Source: Lelliottia sp. WAP21 (GTDB lineage: Bacteria; Pseudomonadota; Gammaproteobacteria; Enterobacterales; Enterobacteriaceae). Taken from it: a stretch of 64,000 nt of DNA. The notes beneath the pieces are model-generated. The model was not told the origin of the DNA and searched no databases. It saw only the letters and a list, made by a program, of their open reading frames with translations. A program made the translations under genes and the position numbers. Positions 17,864 through 30,165 of the stretch are shown one piece after another (within the stretch, counting starts at the first letter, position 1; every line of letters begins with the position of its first letter). The DNA lies in NCBI RefSeq assembly GCF_020532665.2, contig NZ_JAIWPG020000005.1, forward strand, positions 124,001-188,000. Direction: 5' to 3'.

Positions 17864-18856
17864 TTACTCGCGGAACAGCGCTTCGATATTCAGACCTTGT
17901 CCCTGCAGGATTTCGCGCAGGCGACGCAGACCTTCAACCTGAATCTGACGAACACGTTCACGGGTCAGGCCGATTTCGCGGCCGACGTCTTCCAGTGTTG
18001 CAGCTTCATACCCCAGTAAACCGAAACGACGTGCCAGCACTTCACGCTGTTTGGCGTTCAGTTCGAACAGCCATTTGACGATGCTTTGTTTCATGTCATC
18101 GTCCTGCGTGGTGTCTTCCGGACCGTTGTCTTTTTCATCGGCCAGGATGTCCAGCAGCGCTTTCTCGGAGTCGCCCCCCAGCGGGGTATCAACAGAGGTA
18201 ATGCGCTCGTTGAGACGAAGCATACGGCTTACGTCATCAACCGGTTTATCCAGTTGCTCAGCAATCTCTTCTGCACTCGGTTCGTGGTCCAGTTTATGGG
18301 ACAACTCACGCGCAGTACGCAGATAGACATTCAACTCTTTGACGATATGGATTGGCAGTCGAATCGTACGGGTTTGGTTCATGATTGCCCGTTCGATGGT
18401 CTGACGAATCCACCAGGTCGCGTAGGTAGAGAATCGGAACCCGCGTTCCGGGTCAAACTTCTCTACTGCACGGATCAGGCCTAAGTTACCCTCTTCAATC
18501 AGGTCCAGCAGTGCCAGACCACGATTGCTGTAACGACGGGCAATTTTCACGACCAGACGCAAGTTACTTTCAATCATGCGACGGCGCGAGGCAACATCAC
18601 CACGCAAAGCACGACGTGCGAAATAGACTTCTTCTTCGGCTGTTAACAGTGGGGAATAACCAATTTCCCCAAGGTAGAGCTGAGTCGCGTCCAGCACACG
18701 TTGTGTGGCGCCCTGCGATAACAGCTCTTCTTCAGCTAAATCGTTATCACTGGGTTCCTCTTCTACTAAGACTTTTTCATCAAAAGACTCGGTTCCGTTC
18801 TCATCAAATTCCGCGTCTTCATTTAAATCATGAACTTTCAGCGTATTCTGACTCAT
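17864..18856 (-). CDS. rpoS: RNA polymerase sigma factor RpoS (sigma38)
   Basis: A 330-residue protein, identical in length to E. coli RpoS. It is the master sigma factor of stationary phase and general stress. All regions are visible: 1.2 ([18 protein letters not shown]), 2.3-2.4 ([17 protein letters not shown]), 3 and 4.2 ([28 protein letters not shown]). The ATG at 18856 follows TAGGAGCCACTTT and gives [14 protein letters not shown]; an open frame from 18892 is leader. It is preceded by nlpD, inside which the main E. coli rpoS promoter lies. Confidence 0.99.
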   Translation of the reverse strand: MSQNTLKVHDLNEDAEFDENGTESFDEKVLVEEEPSDNDLAEEELLSQGATQRVLDATQLYLGEIGYSPLLTAEEEVYFARRALRGDVASRRRMIESNLRLVVKIARRYSNRGLALLDLIEEGNLGLIRAVEKFDPERGFRFSTYATWWIRQTIERAIMNQTRTIRLPIHIVKELNVYLRTARELSHKLDHEPSAEEIAEQLDKPVDDVSRMLRLNERITSVDTPLGGDSEKALLDILADEKDNGPEDTTQDDDMKQSIVKWLFELNAKQREVLARRFGLLGYEAATLEDVGREIGLTRERVRQIQVEGLRRLREILQGQGLNIEALFRE

Positions 18857-18915
18857 AAAGTGGCTCCTACCCGTGATCCCTGAACGAAACACCCTGACTG
18901 GCGTGCCTCGTCAAA
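18857..18915 (-). promoter_or_regulatory. Conserved end of the rpoS leader
   Basis: On the minus strand the last 28 bases before the rpoS ATG read ...AGGGATCACGGGTAGGAGCCAC..., the same as the E. coli leader that forms the translation-inhibiting hairpin opened by Hfq with DsrA, RprA or ArcZ. Further upstream the leader diverges and continues into nlpD. Confidence 0.6.
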
Positions 18916-20040
18916 TTATCGCTGCGGTAAATACTGCAGCGGGTTTACGGATTTCCCCTTGTAACGAATTTCAAAATGCAAGCGTGTAGAACTGGTTCCG
19001 GAACTACCCATGGTAGCTATTTTCTGCCCCGCCTTGATTTCTTGTTGTTCCCGGACCAGCATTGTATCGTTATGGGCGTAGGCACTCAGGTAATCATCGT
19101 TATGTTTTATGATAATAAGATTACCGTAACCGCGCAGAGCGTTACCGGCATATACAACGCGTCCATCTGCGGTCGCGACGATAGCCTGTCCCTTACTTCC
19201 TGCGATATCGATCCCTTTATTTCCTCCTTCAGAGGAAGAGAAGTTCTCGAATACTTTGCCATCAGTAGGCCAACGCCATGTTGAAACAGGCGCACTGGCA
19301 TTTTGACTGCTGGCGGTCGGTACGGTAGAGCTAACCACAGGTGCCGTGACCGGTGCTGTGACGACAGTCGCAGACGGCTTATTATTCGGCAACATTTTGT
19401 TAGCACTCTGTTCACCTGAGTCTTCAGAATACGTAATTGTCGGTTGCGAAGCAACCACCGCGCTTGTTTTTTGCGCAGGCTGAACGCTGTTATTTTGCGC
19501 AGTGACATCTGCAGCAGAAACTGAGTTGCCTGGCGTCAATGGCGTACCGGTAGCATTGCCTACCTGCAGCGTTTGGCCGACTTCCAGACCATACGGGGCC
19601 TGGACGTTATTTCGTTGCGCAAGGTCACGGAAATCGTTCCCGGTAATCCATGCGATATAGAAAAGGGTATCGCCCCGTTTAACGGTATACGTACTGCCGC
19701 CGGTATAGCTACCTTTCGGAATGTTCCCATACTTACGGTTATAAACTATACGGCCATTTTCAGTCTGTACCGCCTGCGGAACAGGCTGGATTGACGTTGG
19801 CTGAGAGACAGGTTGTTGAACCGGTTGAATTTGCGGCGCTTGCTGTGCCGTCGCGGTGCCCATTTTAGGCGGAGGTGTAATCAGCATTCCGCTGGAGGTG
19901 TCACCTGAACCGCTATTCCCGCCGACGGATGTCACCGGCGCAGGCGCATTATTGGAACTGGAACACCCTGCCAGCCAAAGCGAAACGAATGATAATGCCG
20001 CAACACGGCTGATGGTGAATTTTGGGCTTCCCGCGCTCAT
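18916..20040 (-). CDS. nlpD: Murein hydrolase activator lipoprotein NlpD
   Basis: A 374-residue outer-membrane lipoprotein that activates the amidase AmiC at the division site. A signal peptide ends in the lipobox LAGC with Cys26 as the lipid anchor. A proline/glutamine-rich linker follows, then a LysM domain at about 117-161 ([21 protein letters not shown]) and a LytM/M23 domain from about 270. The M23 metal residues are degenerate: NKGID where active enzymes have HxxxD and RLH where they have HLH. This agrees with an activator lacking peptidase activity. Confidence 0.97.
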   Translation of the reverse strand: MSAGSPKFTISRVAALSFVSLWLAGCSSSNNAPAPVTSVGGNSGSGDTSSGMLITPPPKMGTATAQQAPQIQPVQQPVSQPTSIQPVPQAVQTENGRIVYNRKYGNIPKGSYTGGSTYTVKRGDTLFYIAWITGNDFRDLAQRNNVQAPYGLEVGQTLQVGNATGTPLTPGNSVSAADVTAQNNSVQPAQKTSAVVASQPTITYSEDSGEQSANKMLPNNKPSATVVTAPVTAPVVSSTVPTASSQNASAPVSTWRWPTDGKVFENFSSSEGGNKGIDIAGSKGQAIVATADGRVVYAGNALRGYGNLIIIKHNDDYLSAYAHNDTMLVREQQEIKAGQKIATMGSSGTSSTRLHFEIRYKGKSVNPLQYLPQR

Positions 20041-20158
20041 TTATTCCCCCAGGAATGTGTTAACTACCAGTGACTTAGAATTGACCATAGTGGCACAGAA
20101 CAGTTTGCCCATCACCATACGCGGAAAATTTCCTAAAAACCCTGGAAAATTCCGAGTC

Positions 20159-21520
<1,362 letters not shown>

Positions 21521-21540
<20 letters not shown>

Positions 21541-22570
21541 AATCACCCGACGTGTTGATAAGTTCCCTGACAACACTGGTGGCAAAGCTACCTGCCGGCA
21601 GCCAGAAGCGTAACTCGACGGTTACGTCATCCCACCAGTTCCAGCTAAGCTGTTGCGGATAGAGCAGCATCGCCCGGCGTGCCGCTTCGACTTTTTCCCG
21701 CATCAGCAATGATTGCAATTCCGTCGCATCCGCGACGGCAGAACGTTCGGCTTCCAGGGCGTCGCCCTGCGTGCCCCACTCTCCCGTGCCCGGCAAAGCG
21801 GCCGTAATCATCAACGACTTATTCGCGACGCGCGCCTGGACATCGGCCATTTCTTCCGCCGTGGCGACGAACCAGCTGCCGCGTCCCGCTAATTGTAGCG
21901 CATCGCCGACAACAACTTGATTCGCGTCCGGTTTTTTCAACCGTTCGCTCACAATCTGATTAAACAACGCACTGCGTGCTGCCGACAACCAAAAACTACG
22001 TTTATTCCTGTCGCGCACCGGGGCATTGCTTTGTGCCCAGCGTAACGCCCCCTGCAGATTGCTGCCGCCAATGCCGAAACGTTGTGCGCCGAAATAGTTC
22101 GGTACGCCGTCACGGGCGATAGCCGCCAGACGTTTTTCGACGTCGTCACGATCGGTCACTTCGCGCAGGATCAGGGTAAAGTCATTGCCCTTCAGCGCGC
22201 CCAGACGAAGCTTGCGCTTATGGCGGGCATACTCAAGCACTTTACAGCCTTCAAGCTCAAATTTGCTTAAATCAGGCATCCCATTACCCGGAACGCGTGC
22301 GCACAGCCATTGTTCGGTGACGGCGTGTTTGTCTTTTTGCCCGGCAAAGCTGACTTCACGCGCATGAATTTTCAGAAATTTTGCCAGCGCCTCGGCCACA
22401 AAGCGCGTATTGCAGCCGTTTTTGAGGATTTTGACCAGAATATGCTCACCCTCACCGTCCGGCTCAAAACCGAGATCTTCGATGACCACAAAATCTTCAG
22501 GGCTGGCTTTTAACACGCCCGCCCCGTGCGGTTTGCCGTGCAAATAGGTCAGGTCATCAAACGCCGTCAT
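21521..22570 (-). CDS. truD: tRNA pseudouridine(13) synthase TruD
   Basis: A 349-residue enzyme that makes pseudouridine 13 in tRNA-Glu. The TruD-specific motif [13 protein letters not shown] places the catalytic aspartate at D80, exactly as in E. coli. The NYFGAQRFG motif lies near the middle. It overlaps ispF by 4 bases (ATGA) and surE by 20 bases, within the surE-truD-ispF-ispD-ftsB cluster. Confidence 0.97.
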
Positions 22571-23046
22571 TTTGCCGCCTTCACCAGAAGCGCGACCGCC
22601 TCACAGGCAATTCCTTCACCCCGGCCGGTAAAGCCGAGCTTTTCAGTGGTGGTGGCTTTTACGTTGACGTCATCCATGTGGCAGCCGAGATCTTCTGCGA
22701 TAAACACGCGCATTTGCGGAATGTGCGGCAGCATTTTGGGCGCCTGAGCAATAATAGTGACATCAACGTTGCCCAGCGTATAACCTTTGGCCTGAACACG
22801 ACGCCAGGCTTCACGCAGCAGTTCACGGCTGTCGGCACCTTTGAAGGCGGGATCGGTATCCGGGAACAGCTTGCCGATATCCCCCAGCGCCGCCGCACCA
22901 AGCAGGGCGTCGGTTAGCGCATGCAGCGCAACGTCGCCATCAGAATGCGCCAACAGCCCTTTTTCATAGGGAATGCGCACGCCGCCAATGATGATCGGGC
23001 CAACGCCACCAAAGGCGTGTACGTCAAAACCGTGTCCAATTCGCAT
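22567..23046 (-). CDS. ispF: 2-C-methyl-D-erythritol 2,4-cyclodiphosphate synthase IspF
   Basis: A 159-residue trimeric enzyme of the MEP isoprenoid pathway. Zinc ligands D8, H10 and H42 are all in place ([23 protein letters not shown]). LAHSDGD is the second conserved loop. It shares one base with the ispD stop (TAATG) and overlaps truD by 4 bases. ispD and ispF perform steps two apart in the same pathway. Confidence 0.98.
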   Translation of the reverse strand: MRIGHGFDVHAFGGVGPIIIGGVRIPYEKGLLAHSDGDVALHALTDALLGAAALGDIGKLFPDTDPAFKGADSRELLREAWRRVQAKGYTLGNVDVTIIAQAPKMLPHIPQMRVFIAEDLGCHMDDVNVKATTTEKLGFTGRGEGIACEAVALLVKAAK

Positions 23047-23756
23047 TATGCATTCTCCTGTTGCGTCGTACGGGTAAGATAGAATTCCGCCAGCTGTAAG
23101 TCTTCGGGCCGCGTGATCTTAATATTATCAGCGCGTCCCTCCACGATAACCGGATGATAACCGCAATATTCCAGCGCCGATGCTTCATCGGTGATGGTCG
23201 CGCCTTCATTGAGCGCGCGGGTTAAACAGTCGTGGAGCAGCTCGCGAGGAAAAAACTGAGGCGTCAGCGCATGCCATAAATCGTCGCGCTCAACGGTGTG
23301 GGCGATAGCCCGAGCTCCCGGTTCGGCGCGTTTCATGGTATCGCGCACGGGTGCGGCCAGAATGCCGCCAATCGGGCTGGTTTCACTCAGTGCCAGTAAT
23401 CGCGCCAGATCATCCTGGTGCAAACAGGGACGCGCTGCATCGTGCACCAGCACCCAGGCCGCTTCACCCGCCGCGCGGATGCCGGCCAGAACGGAATCTG
23501 CGCGTTCAGTGCCACCGTCAACGACGGTAATGAGTGGATGATTTGCCAGCGGAAGCGCGGCAAAACGGGCGTCGCCCGGACTGATAGCGATAACGACACG
23601 CGTCACCCGTGGGTGGGCGAGAAGCGCCGCCACGGAATGTTCAAGTATCGTCTTATCACCCATTGAAAGGTATTGTTTAGGACACTCTGTCTGCATGCGC
23701 CGGCCAACGCCAGCGGCCGGTACCACGGCACATACATCCGAAAAAGTCACTGCCAT
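23046..23756 (-). CDS. ispD: MEP cytidylyltransferase IspD
   Basis: A 236-residue enzyme that makes CDP-methylerythritol from MEP and CTP. The nucleotide-binding motif [20 protein letters not shown] is near the N-terminus, VHDAARP (with its catalytic region) in the centre, and [16 protein letters not shown] at the end. The ATG at 23756 gives the E. coli length; the frame remains open upstream to 23846 but that reading runs into ftsB. It starts 19 bases after ftsB ends. Confidence 0.97.
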   Translation of the reverse strand: MAVTFSDVCAVVPAAGVGRRMQTECPKQYLSMGDKTILEHSVAALLAHPRVTRVVIAISPGDARFAALPLANHPLITVVDGGTERADSVLAGIRAAGEAAWVLVHDAARPCLHQDDLARLLALSETSPIGGILAAPVRDTMKRAEPGARAIAHTVERDDLWHALTPQFFPRELLHDCLTRALNEGATITDEASALEYCGYHPVIVEGRADNIKITRPEDLQLAEFYLTRTTQQENA

Positions 23757-23775
23757 GTCGTAATCCTGGGCCTGA

Positions 23776-24087
23776 TTATCGATTATTTTGTGCTGAGCCC
23801 TGATTGCGTTTAGACGCATCTGGAACCAGGCGATAAAAGGTTTCACCCGGCTTGGTCATACTAAGTTCATTACGTGCGCGTTCCTCAATCGCCTCCTGAC
23901 CGCCATTGAGATCGTCAATTTCGGCAAACAGTTGATCGTTGCGCGCTTTAAGTTTGGCGTTTGTTGCCTGCTGTGCTGTTACGTCGTCATTGACACGGCT
24001 ATAGTCGTGCAGACCATTTTTGCCGAACCACAGCGAATACTGAAGCCAGACCAGCAAAGCCAGCAACAGAAGCGTTAATTTACCCAT
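23776..24087 (-). CDS. ftsB: Cell division protein FtsB
   Basis: A 103-residue bitopic inner-membrane protein, same length as in E. coli. The first 21 residues form the membrane helix ([17 protein letters not shown]). Residues about 30-70 are a coiled coil rich in Ala, Gln and Lys ([24 protein letters not shown]). FtsB joins FtsL and FtsQ in the divisome and signals to FtsWI. It heads the ispD-ispF-truD-surE-pcm run. Confidence 0.97.
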   Translation of the reverse strand: MGKLTLLLLALLVWLQYSLWFGKNGLHDYSRVNDDVTAQQATNAKLKARNDQLFAEIDDLNGGQEAIEERARNELSMTKPGETFYRLVPDASKRNQGSAQNNR

Positions 24088-24165
24088 CCTGCCCCCTGAA
24101 AAACGGCATCATCATCCCATAACTTTCCGCTGGACTCTACTCTGGGGTTTTAATTATGTCTTAAG

Positions 24166-24489
24166 TTAGCCCATGAGCCATAAAAATAGCAGGCCGAAGA
24201 TAATAACAACGGTGGCGATCGTCACGATCGTACTGTAAAGCAGACGGCCATTGAGCAACGAGTGTAGCGCGATGCCAACGACCACGGCGACGGGCATCAG
24301 CGCCAGAAAGAACGGCCAGGTGTAGAGGAAGAAAAAGAGCGTATTGCGGCCATAAATCATGAAAGGGATGCCCAGCGCCAGCAACCACGAGACGAAACCG
24401 ACCACCGCCCCGGGGAGTGACCAGGTCGTTTCGTCAGGTGTCGATAATGTTTCCGACCCGGTGATAATGTAGTTTTGGCTTTCGCGCAT
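24166..24489 (-). CDS. ygbE: YgbE, DUF3561 inner-membrane protein
   Basis: A 107-residue membrane protein with three predicted helices (SLPGAVVGFVSWLLALGIPFMIYG, TLFFFLYTWPFFLALMPVAVVVGIALHS, YSTIVTIATVVIIFGLLFLWL). It has the DUF3561 signature and matches the position of ygbE between ftsB and cysC in E. coli. The start MRESQNYI at 24489 gives the E. coli length; an ATG 18 bases upstream is possible. Function is unknown. Confidence 0.9.
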   Translation of the reverse strand: MRESQNYIITGSETLSTPDETTWSLPGAVVGFVSWLLALGIPFMIYGRNTLFFFLYTWPFFLALMPVAVVVGIALHSLLNGRLLYSTIVTIATVVIIFGLLFLWLMG

Positions 24490-24513
24490 AAGGGATCCTG
24501 TAACCATGACCGG

Positions 24514-24541
24514 TCGTTCGGGAGAATCACGCCCCGAACGA
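24514..24541 (-). other. Strong intergenic hairpin between cysC and ygbE
   Basis: Nine-base perfect arms TCGTTCGGG and CCCGAACGA with a 10-base loop. No T-run follows, so it is more likely an mRNA-processing or stability element than a terminator. Confidence 0.5.
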
Positions 24542-24547
24542 TACGTC

Positions 24548-25153
24548 TCAGGATCTGATAATATCGCCCTGTCTGAGCAGGTCTAATAATTGGCTTACTA
24601 AATTTGTTACCAATTGTTGACCATCCAGGTGAATATCTGGCGATTCGGGAATTTCATATACAGAATCAATTCCCGTGAAATGCTGCAACTCTCCCGCCCG
24701 GGCTTTCTTATACAGCCCTTTAGGATCGCGTTCTTCGCAAATGGCCAGCGGCGTATCCACAAAGACTTCGATAAAACGGTCGTTTCCCACTCGCTCCCGC
24801 ACCATCTGACGCTCAGCGCGATGGGGTGAGATAAAGGCCGTCAATACCACCAGGCCGGCATCGGCCATCAGACTGGCCACTTCGCCTACGCGACGAATGT
24901 TCTCTTTGCGATCGTCGTCGCTAAAGCCCAAATCGCGACAAAGCCCGTGGCGGACGTTATCGCCATCGAGAAGATAGGTGCTCACCCCAGCCTGATGCAG
25001 TGCCTCTTCCATCGCCCCCGCGACGGTGGATTTCCCCGAGCCTGACAGCCCGGTGAACCACAGGACAACCCCACGATGACCGTGGAGTTGTTCGCGCTGC
25101 GCGACCGTTACCGGATGAGGATGCCAGACGACGTTCTCATCGTGTTGCGCCAT
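24548..25153 (-). CDS. cysC: Adenylylsulfate kinase CysC
   Basis: A 201-residue APS kinase, same length as in E. coli. It phosphorylates APS to PAPS in sulfate assimilation. The P-loop GLSGSGKS spans residues 35-42 and [13 protein letters not shown] carries the serine phosphorylated during catalysis in E. coli. The DGDNVRHGL motif binds APS. It shares one base with the cysN stop (TAATG), so it follows cysN in a coupled operon. Confidence 0.98.
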   Translation of the reverse strand: MAQHDENVVWHPHPVTVAQREQLHGHRGVVLWFTGLSGSGKSTVAGAMEEALHQAGVSTYLLDGDNVRHGLCRDLGFSDDDRKENIRRVGEVASLMADAGLVVLTAFISPHRAERQMVRERVGNDRFIEVFVDTPLAICEERDPKGLYKKARAGELQHFTGIDSVYEIPESPDIHLDGQQLVTNLVSQLLDLLRQGDIIRS

Positions 25154-26580
25154 TACTTTCCTCCCAGCAGATCGCGTGCGCCCCAGTGCGGGAAATGCTT
25201 ACGCACCAGCGCATTCAACTCCAGCTCAAAGGCGCTGAATTCTGACGGTGCCGCAACTGACTGCTCATGCGGCTGACGCACCATGCCGGCTCCGACGGTG
25301 ACGTTAGTCAGGCGATCAATAAAGATAAGCCCACCGGTGACGGGGTTCTGCTGGTAACGATCGAGCACCAGGGGTTCATCAAAGATAAGATCCACCAGCC
25401 CGATGCCGTTCAGCGGCAGTTCATTGACGCTGTGCTGCGCCAGCGTATTGATGTCCACCTGATACTGAACACCTTCCACCCGTGCACGCGTTTTTTTACC
25501 CGCAATTTTGATGTCATAGCTTTGGCCCGGTGACAGAGGCTGCTCCGCCATCCACACCACGTCCAGCGAGGCGCTCTGTACTGCAGGGACGGATTCTTGC
25601 GCATCCACCAGCAAATCGCCCCGGCTGATATCGATTTCATCTTTCAGTACCAAAGTAACCGCTTCGCCCGCACCGGCTTCCTGTAAGTCGCCGTCAAAGG
25701 TCACGATGCGCGCAATCGACGACTCAACGCCAGAAGGCAGGACTTTGACACGCTGTCCGACAGTGACCACGCCGGATGCGAGGGTCCCGGAGAAGCCACG
25801 GAAATCGAGATTAGGACGGTTCACGTACTGAACCGGGAATCGCATCGGCTGGCTTTCCACCACGCGCTGAATCTCCACGGTCTCCAGCACTTCCAGCAGC
25901 GTCGGGCCACTGTACCAGGGCATGTTGGCGCTCTGGGAGGCGACGTTATCGCCCTCCAGCGCCGACAGCGGCACGAAGCGGATATCCAGGTTTCCCGGCA
26001 GTTGTTCTGCAAAGGTCAGGTAGCTCTGGCGGATCTCGTCGAAGGACTCTTCGCTGTAATTGACCAGATCCATTTTGTTGACCGCGACCACCAGATGTTT
26101 AATCCCCAGCAGCGTGGAGATAAAACTGTGCCGACGCGTCTGATCCAGCACACCTTTGCGCGCATCCATCAGCAGAATCGCCAGCTCGCAGGTCGACGCG
26201 CCGGTGGCCATGTTACGGGTGTACTGCTCATGCCCCGGGGTGTCCGCAATAATAAATTTGCGCTTCTCGGTAGAGAAATAGCGGTACGCCACATCAATGG
26301 TAATGCCTTGCTCACGCTCGGCCTGCAATCCATCCACCAGCAGCGCGAGGTCGAGTTTTTCGCCCTGGGTACCATGACGTTTGCTGTCGTTATGCAGGGA
26401 CGAAAGCTGGTCTTCGTAAATCTGGCGCGTATCGTGCAGCAGGCGGCCAATCAGCGTACTTTTACCGTCATCGACGCTGCCGCAGGTCAGAAAACGCAGC
26501 AGGCTTTTATGTTGTTGTGCGTGCAGATACGCCTCTACGCCGCCTTCATCAGCAATTTGTTGTGCAATAGTGTTGTTCAT
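25153..26580 (-). CDS. cysN: Sulfate adenylyltransferase subunit 1 CysN (GTPase)
   Basis: A 475-residue GTPase of the EF-Tu-like family. With CysD it forms ATP sulfurylase, where GTP hydrolysis drives APS synthesis. G1 is GSVDDGKST (34-42), G3 DTPGHEQ, and G4 NKMD. Domains II and III follow the G domain. It starts 9 bases after cysD. A 551-codon open frame on the opposite strand across cysN and cysD is a shadow. Confidence 0.98.
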   Translation of the reverse strand: MNNTIAQQIADEGGVEAYLHAQQHKSLLRFLTCGSVDDGKSTLIGRLLHDTRQIYEDQLSSLHNDSKRHGTQGEKLDLALLVDGLQAEREQGITIDVAYRYFSTEKRKFIIADTPGHEQYTRNMATGASTCELAILLMDARKGVLDQTRRHSFISTLLGIKHLVVAVNKMDLVNYSEESFDEIRQSYLTFAEQLPGNLDIRFVPLSALEGDNVASQSANMPWYSGPTLLEVLETVEIQRVVESQPMRFPVQYVNRPNLDFRGFSGTLASGVVTVGQRVKVLPSGVESSIARIVTFDGDLQEAGAGEAVTLVLKDEIDISRGDLLVDAQESVPAVQSASLDVVWMAEQPLSPGQSYDIKIAGKKTRARVEGVQYQVDINTLAQHSVNELPLNGIGLVDLIFDEPLVLDRYQQNPVTGGLIFIDRLTNVTVGAGMVRQPHEQSVAAPSEFSAFELELNALVRKHFPHWGARDLLGGK

Positions 26581-26589
26581 GGCGGCTCC

Positions 26590-27498
26590 TTAGAAATAAC
26601 CCTGGCGTTTTTTCAGCTCCATGGAGCCGGCCTGATCGCGGTCGATCATGCGCCCCTGGCGCTCACTGGTGGTCGAGACCAGCATCTCCTCGATGATCTC
26701 CGGCAGCGTTTGCGCGTTGGATTCCACCGCGCCGGTCAGCGGCCAGCAACCGAGGGTACGGAAACGAACCATCTGTTTTTTGATCACTTCGCCCGGCTGC
26801 AAGTCGATACGATCGTCATCGATCATCATCAGCATGCCATCACGTTCGAGTACCGGACGTTCTGCCGCCAGGTAGAGAGGGACAATTTCGATATTTTCCA
26901 GATAGATGTACTGCCAGATATCCAGCTCGGTCCAGTTGGAGAGCGGGAAGACGCGAATACTTTCACCTTTGTTAATCTGGCCGTTGTAGTTATGCCAAAG
27001 CTCCGGACGCTGGTTTTTTGGGTCCCAGCGGTGGAAGCGATCGCGGAAAGAGTAGATGCGCTCTTTCGCACGGGATTTTTCTTCGTCACGACGCGCCCCG
27101 CCGAAAGCCGCATCAAAACCATACTTATTCAGGGCCTGTTTCAGCCCTTCGGTTTTCATGATGTCGGTATGTTTGGCGCTCCCGTGTACGAAGGGATTGA
27201 TGCCCATCGCTACGCCTTCAGGATTTTTGTGTACCAGCAGCTCGCAACCGTAGGCTTTTGCAGTACGGTCACGGAATTCATACATCTCACGGAATTTCCA
27301 GCCGGTGTCCACATGCAACAACGGGAAAGGCAAGGTACCTGGATAAAACGCTTTACGCGCCAGGTGCAGCATGACGCTGGAGTCTTTGCCGATGGAGTAC
27401 ATCATGACCGGATTAGAAAATTCAGCAGCCACTTCGCGGATAATATGGATACTTTCCGCTTCGAGTTGCCGCAGGTGAGTCAGTCGTTTTTGGTCCAT
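26590..27498 (-). CDS. cysD: Sulfate adenylyltransferase subunit 2 CysD
   Basis: A 302-residue subunit that carries out adenylylation of sulfate. The PP-loop variant [10 protein letters not shown] (ATP pyrophosphatase family) lies in the first 40 residues, and [16 protein letters not shown] is the second conserved motif. The ATG at 27498 gives the E. coli length; an ATG two codons earlier (MVM) also exists. It lies 9 bases after cysG, so cysG-cysD-cysN-cysC appear to be one transcript. Confidence 0.98.
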   Translation of the reverse strand: MDQKRLTHLRQLEAESIHIIREVAAEFSNPVMMYSIGKDSSVMLHLARKAFYPGTLPFPLLHVDTGWKFREMYEFRDRTAKAYGCELLVHKNPEGVAMGINPFVHGSAKHTDIMKTEGLKQALNKYGFDAAFGGARRDEEKSRAKERIYSFRDRFHRWDPKNQRPELWHNYNGQINKGESIRVFPLSNWTELDIWQYIYLENIEIVPLYLAAERPVLERDGMLMMIDDDRIDLQPGEVIKKQMVRFRTLGCWPLTGAVESNAQTLPEIIEEMLVSTTSERQGRMIDRDQAGSMELKKRQGYF

Positions 27499-27507
27499 AA
27501 CCATTCC

Positions 27508-28881
27508 TTAAGACAGCGTTATCACAGAAGAATGAAAGCTCTCTGCGTCTGTTGTATGTTGAAACCAGGCGAGCGTCTGATGCAGCGCCACTACTTCACC
27601 CACCACAATCAGGGCAGGCATCGGGGCATCTTTTGCCAGGTGTTCAAGATGTTGTAATGTGCCGGTCTTCACCTGTTGATCGACCCGCGTCCCACGGGAA
27701 ATCACCGCCACCGGCGTGGCCGCATCTCTCCCGTGACGAATAAGCTGTTCGCCAATGTCCGCCGCCTTCATGGTGCCCATGTAAATCGCCAGCGTCTGAC
27801 GGCTCTGCGCCAGATGGGACCAGTCAAAGGGGGTACTGTCGGATTTGTAATGCCCGGTTACGAATGTCACACTTTGGGCGTAGTCGCGATGCGTCAGCGG
27901 AATCCCGGCATAGGCCGTTACCGCGGAGGCGGCCGTAATGCCTGGTACAACCTGGAACGGTATCCCTGCCCCGGCAGCGACCTGTAACTCCTCGCCGCCG
28001 CGCCCAAAGATAAACGGGTCTCCCCCTTTCAGGCGTACCACGGTCTTGCCCTCTTTCGCCGCCGCAATCAGCATCTCATTGGTGTCATGCTGAGAGACAG
28101 AGTGTTCGCTCGCCCGTTTACCCACGCAAATCTGTTCCGCATCCCGGCGAATAAGCTCCCGGATGCCGTCGGTCACCAGATGGTCATAAAACACCACATC
28201 CGCATCCTGGAGTACCTGTAAACCGCGCAACGTCAGGAGGCCGGGGTCACCGGGTCCTGCGCCAACCAGGATAATCTCTCCGGTACTGCGCCCGGGATTG
28301 TCCAACTCATCTTCCAGAATTTGCTGGGCAGCCGTTTCATTGCCCGCCTGCATGAGGCTGGCAAAGCGTCCACGAAAGACCCGCTCCCAAAAGCGGCGTC
28401 GCTCCGTCACGCTGGTTAACCGCGTTTTAAGATGATTGCGCCAGTAGCTGGCTTTCTCAGCCATCCGCCCGAGACTGGTGGGCAGCAGAGCCTCTATTTT
28501 TTCACGCAGGACTCGCGCCAGTACCGGCGCGGTGCCGCCGGAGGAGATCGCCACGATTAACGGCGAGCGATCGACAATCGACGGGAAAATAAATGAACAG
28601 AGCGGCTGGTCATCGACCACGTTCACCAGGCGAAACCGCGCGTTTGCCGCGTCGGAAATTCGACGGTTAAGCTCGCGATTGCTTGTTGCCGCGATGACCA
28701 GGACGATGGAGTCCAGCAGTGACTCGTCAAACTGCGCCTCTTCGACCACCTTGACCTGCGCCCCGGCACGACGCAAAAACAGCATTTTGCGTTCGGCAAT
28801 CTCTCCCGTTCCGACAACCAGAACCGGACGGTCTTTCAGGGCAGCAAATAACGGCAGGTAGTCCACGATGCGAAAACTCAT
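27508..28881 (-). CDS. cysG: Siroheme synthase CysG, with a shortened N-terminal domain
   Basis: A trifunctional enzyme that methylates uroporphyrinogen III to precorrin-2, then oxidises and inserts iron to make siroheme, the cofactor of sulfite reductase CysI. The N-terminal Rossmann domain has GTGEIAERK. The chelatase aspartate equivalent to E. coli D104 is D90 (NVVD) and the phosphoserine equivalent S128 is S114 (AISSGG). The C-terminal methyltransferase has [17 protein letters not shown] and [13 protein letters not shown]. Compared with E. coli CysG I count about 19 residues missing between AQVKVVE and FDESLLDS, in frame. Its place at the head of cysDNC, not with nirBD, recalls the second cysG of related enterobacteria. 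Confidence 0.93.
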   Translation of the reverse strand: MSFRIVDYLPLFAALKDRPVLVVGTGEIAERKMLFLRRAGAQVKVVEEAQFDESLLDSIVLVIAATSNRELNRRISDAANARFRLVNVVDDQPLCSFIFPSIVDRSPLIVAISSGGTAPVLARVLREKIEALLPTSLGRMAEKASYWRNHLKTRLTSVTERRRFWERVFRGRFASLMQAGNETAAQQILEDELDNPGRSTGEIILVGAGPGDPGLLTLRGLQVLQDADVVFYDHLVTDGIRELIRRDAEQICVGKRASEHSVSQHDTNEMLIAAAKEGKTVVRLKGGDPFIFGRGGEELQVAAGAGIPFQVVPGITAASAVTAYAGIPLTHRDYAQSVTFVTGHYKSDSTPFDWSHLAQSRQTLAIYMGTMKAADIGEQLIRHGRDAATPVAVISRGTRVDQQVKTGTLQHLEHLAKDAPMPALIVVGEVVALHQTLAWFQHTTDAESFHSSVITLS

Positions 28882-28901
28882 TCATATTCAGGAATAGAGG
28901 G

Positions 28902-28965
28902 ACTATAGGGGGCGGCTTAGAGTGAATGAAATTACGAATTGGAATGAGTAGTTACTCAATGGAAT
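28902..28965 (-). promoter_or_regulatory. cysG-cysDNC promoter with CysB-like palindrome
   Basis: A -10 hexamer TATAGT (plus strand 28902-28907) precedes cysG, with a weak -35. An imperfect palindrome centred near 28951 (core TGAGTA-GT-TACTCA at 28945-28958, extending to 28938-28965 with 10 of 13 arm bases matching) lies about 56 bases before the expected start of transcription. A LysR-type activator such as CysB would fit. CysB sites are degenerate, so this is a candidate. Confidence 0.5.
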
Positions 28966-29107
28966 AACGAACTGAAAATATAAATATCAAAAAGTGCTTA
29001 ACACGCGAGATTTCGGGCGTTTAAGAGCAAATGAAATTGTGCAAGAGCGATCACAGTTTCATACTAGGCGGGTTAAAATTTTGCTCTGTTTTTTTAAAGG
29101 ACTCACT

Positions 29108-30151
29108 ATGTTTTCCGCAACGCGCCACCGTATCGCTGCCCTGGCGTTCGGCGTTTGCTCTATCCTCCCGGTTCAGGCGAAAGATCTTCCTCCTGGTGAC
29201 ATAGCCTCTTCGCAGGCTCGCCATATCGCGACCGTATTCCCGGGACGTATGACAGGCTCACCGGCCGAAATGCTGTCAGCGGATTATCTTCGCCAGCAAT
29301 TTGCGGAAATGGGCTATCAGAGCGATATCCGTGCCTTTCATAGCCGCTATATCTACACCTCACGCAGCAACAATAAAAACTGGCACAACGTGACGGGCAG
29401 TACGGTTATCGCAGCACACGAAGGGAAAGCCGAACAGCAGATTATTATCATGGCGCATCTGGATACCTTTGCGCCATTGAGCGATGCCGATACGGATAAA
29501 AACCTCGGCGGCCTGACGCTTCAGGGCATCGACGATAATGCCGCAGGTTTAGGCGTCATGTTAGAACTGGCTGAACGGCTGAAAAATATCCCCACCCAAT
29601 ATGGTATTCGTTTTATTGCCACCAGCGGAGAAGAGGAAGGCAAACTCGGCGCTGAGAATGTCCTTAAACGCATGAGTGCCGCTGAAAAGAAAAATACCCT
29701 GCTGGTCATTAATCTCGATAATTTGATCGTCGGGGATAAACTCTATTTTAACAGCGGAAAAACGACACCCAATTCGGTGCGTAAACTCACGCGTGACCGG
29801 GCGCTGGCGATTGCCCGAGCCCATGGCATCCAGGCTGCCATTAACCCTGGGCGCAACCCTGCGTATCCTAAAGGAACGGGATGCTGTAACGACGGTGAAG
29901 TGTTCGACAAAGCAGGGATCCCGGTGCTTTACGTTGAAGCGACAAACTGGGCGTTAGGCAAACAAGACGGGTATCAGCAACGCACCAAAACGAAGGCTTT
30001 CCCGGAAGGGACCAGTTGGCATGATGTCAGGCTGGATAATCTGCAACATATTGACAGTGCTCTGCCGCACCGCATTGAGCGCCGGAGTCGGGACGTGATG
30101 AAAGTGATGTTACCGCTGGTGAAAGAACTGGCGAAAGCCGGGAAAGTGTAG
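29108..30151 (+). CDS. iap: Alkaline phosphatase isozyme conversion aminopeptidase Iap
   Basis: A 347-residue periplasmic aminopeptidase of the M28 family. In E. coli it removes the N-terminal arginine of alkaline phosphatase. A signal peptide ends near ILPVQA. Zinc-site segments are visible: IIMAHLDTF, GIDDNAAGLGVMLELAE and TSGEEEGKLGAE. The ATG at 29108 starts MFSATRHRIAAL, following AAAGGACTCACT. It is divergent from cysG with 226 bases between. In E. coli iap borders a CRISPR array; here a hairpin repeat follows it. Confidence 0.96.
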   Translation: MFSATRHRIAALAFGVCSILPVQAKDLPPGDIASSQARHIATVFPGRMTGSPAEMLSADYLRQQFAEMGYQSDIRAFHSRYIYTSRSNNKNWHNVTGSTVIAAHEGKAEQQIIIMAHLDTFAPLSDADTDKNLGGLTLQGIDDNAAGLGVMLELAERLKNIPTQYGIRFIATSGEEEGKLGAENVLKRMSAAEKKNTLLVINLDNLIVGDKLYFNSGKTTPNSVRKLTRDRALAIARAHGIQAAINPGRNPAYPKGTGCCNDGEVFDKAGIPVLYVEATNWALGKQDGYQQRTKTKAFPEGTSWHDVRLDNLQHIDSALPHRIERRSRDVMKVMLPLVKELAKAGKV

Positions 30152-30165
30152 TGCGGTCTGGTGCC

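Noticed and set aside
26002-27657. Long open frame (551 codons) on the plus strand opposite cysN and cysD
   Set aside because: It lies entirely antisense to two highly conserved genes; its length follows from their codon bias and it resembles no family I know.
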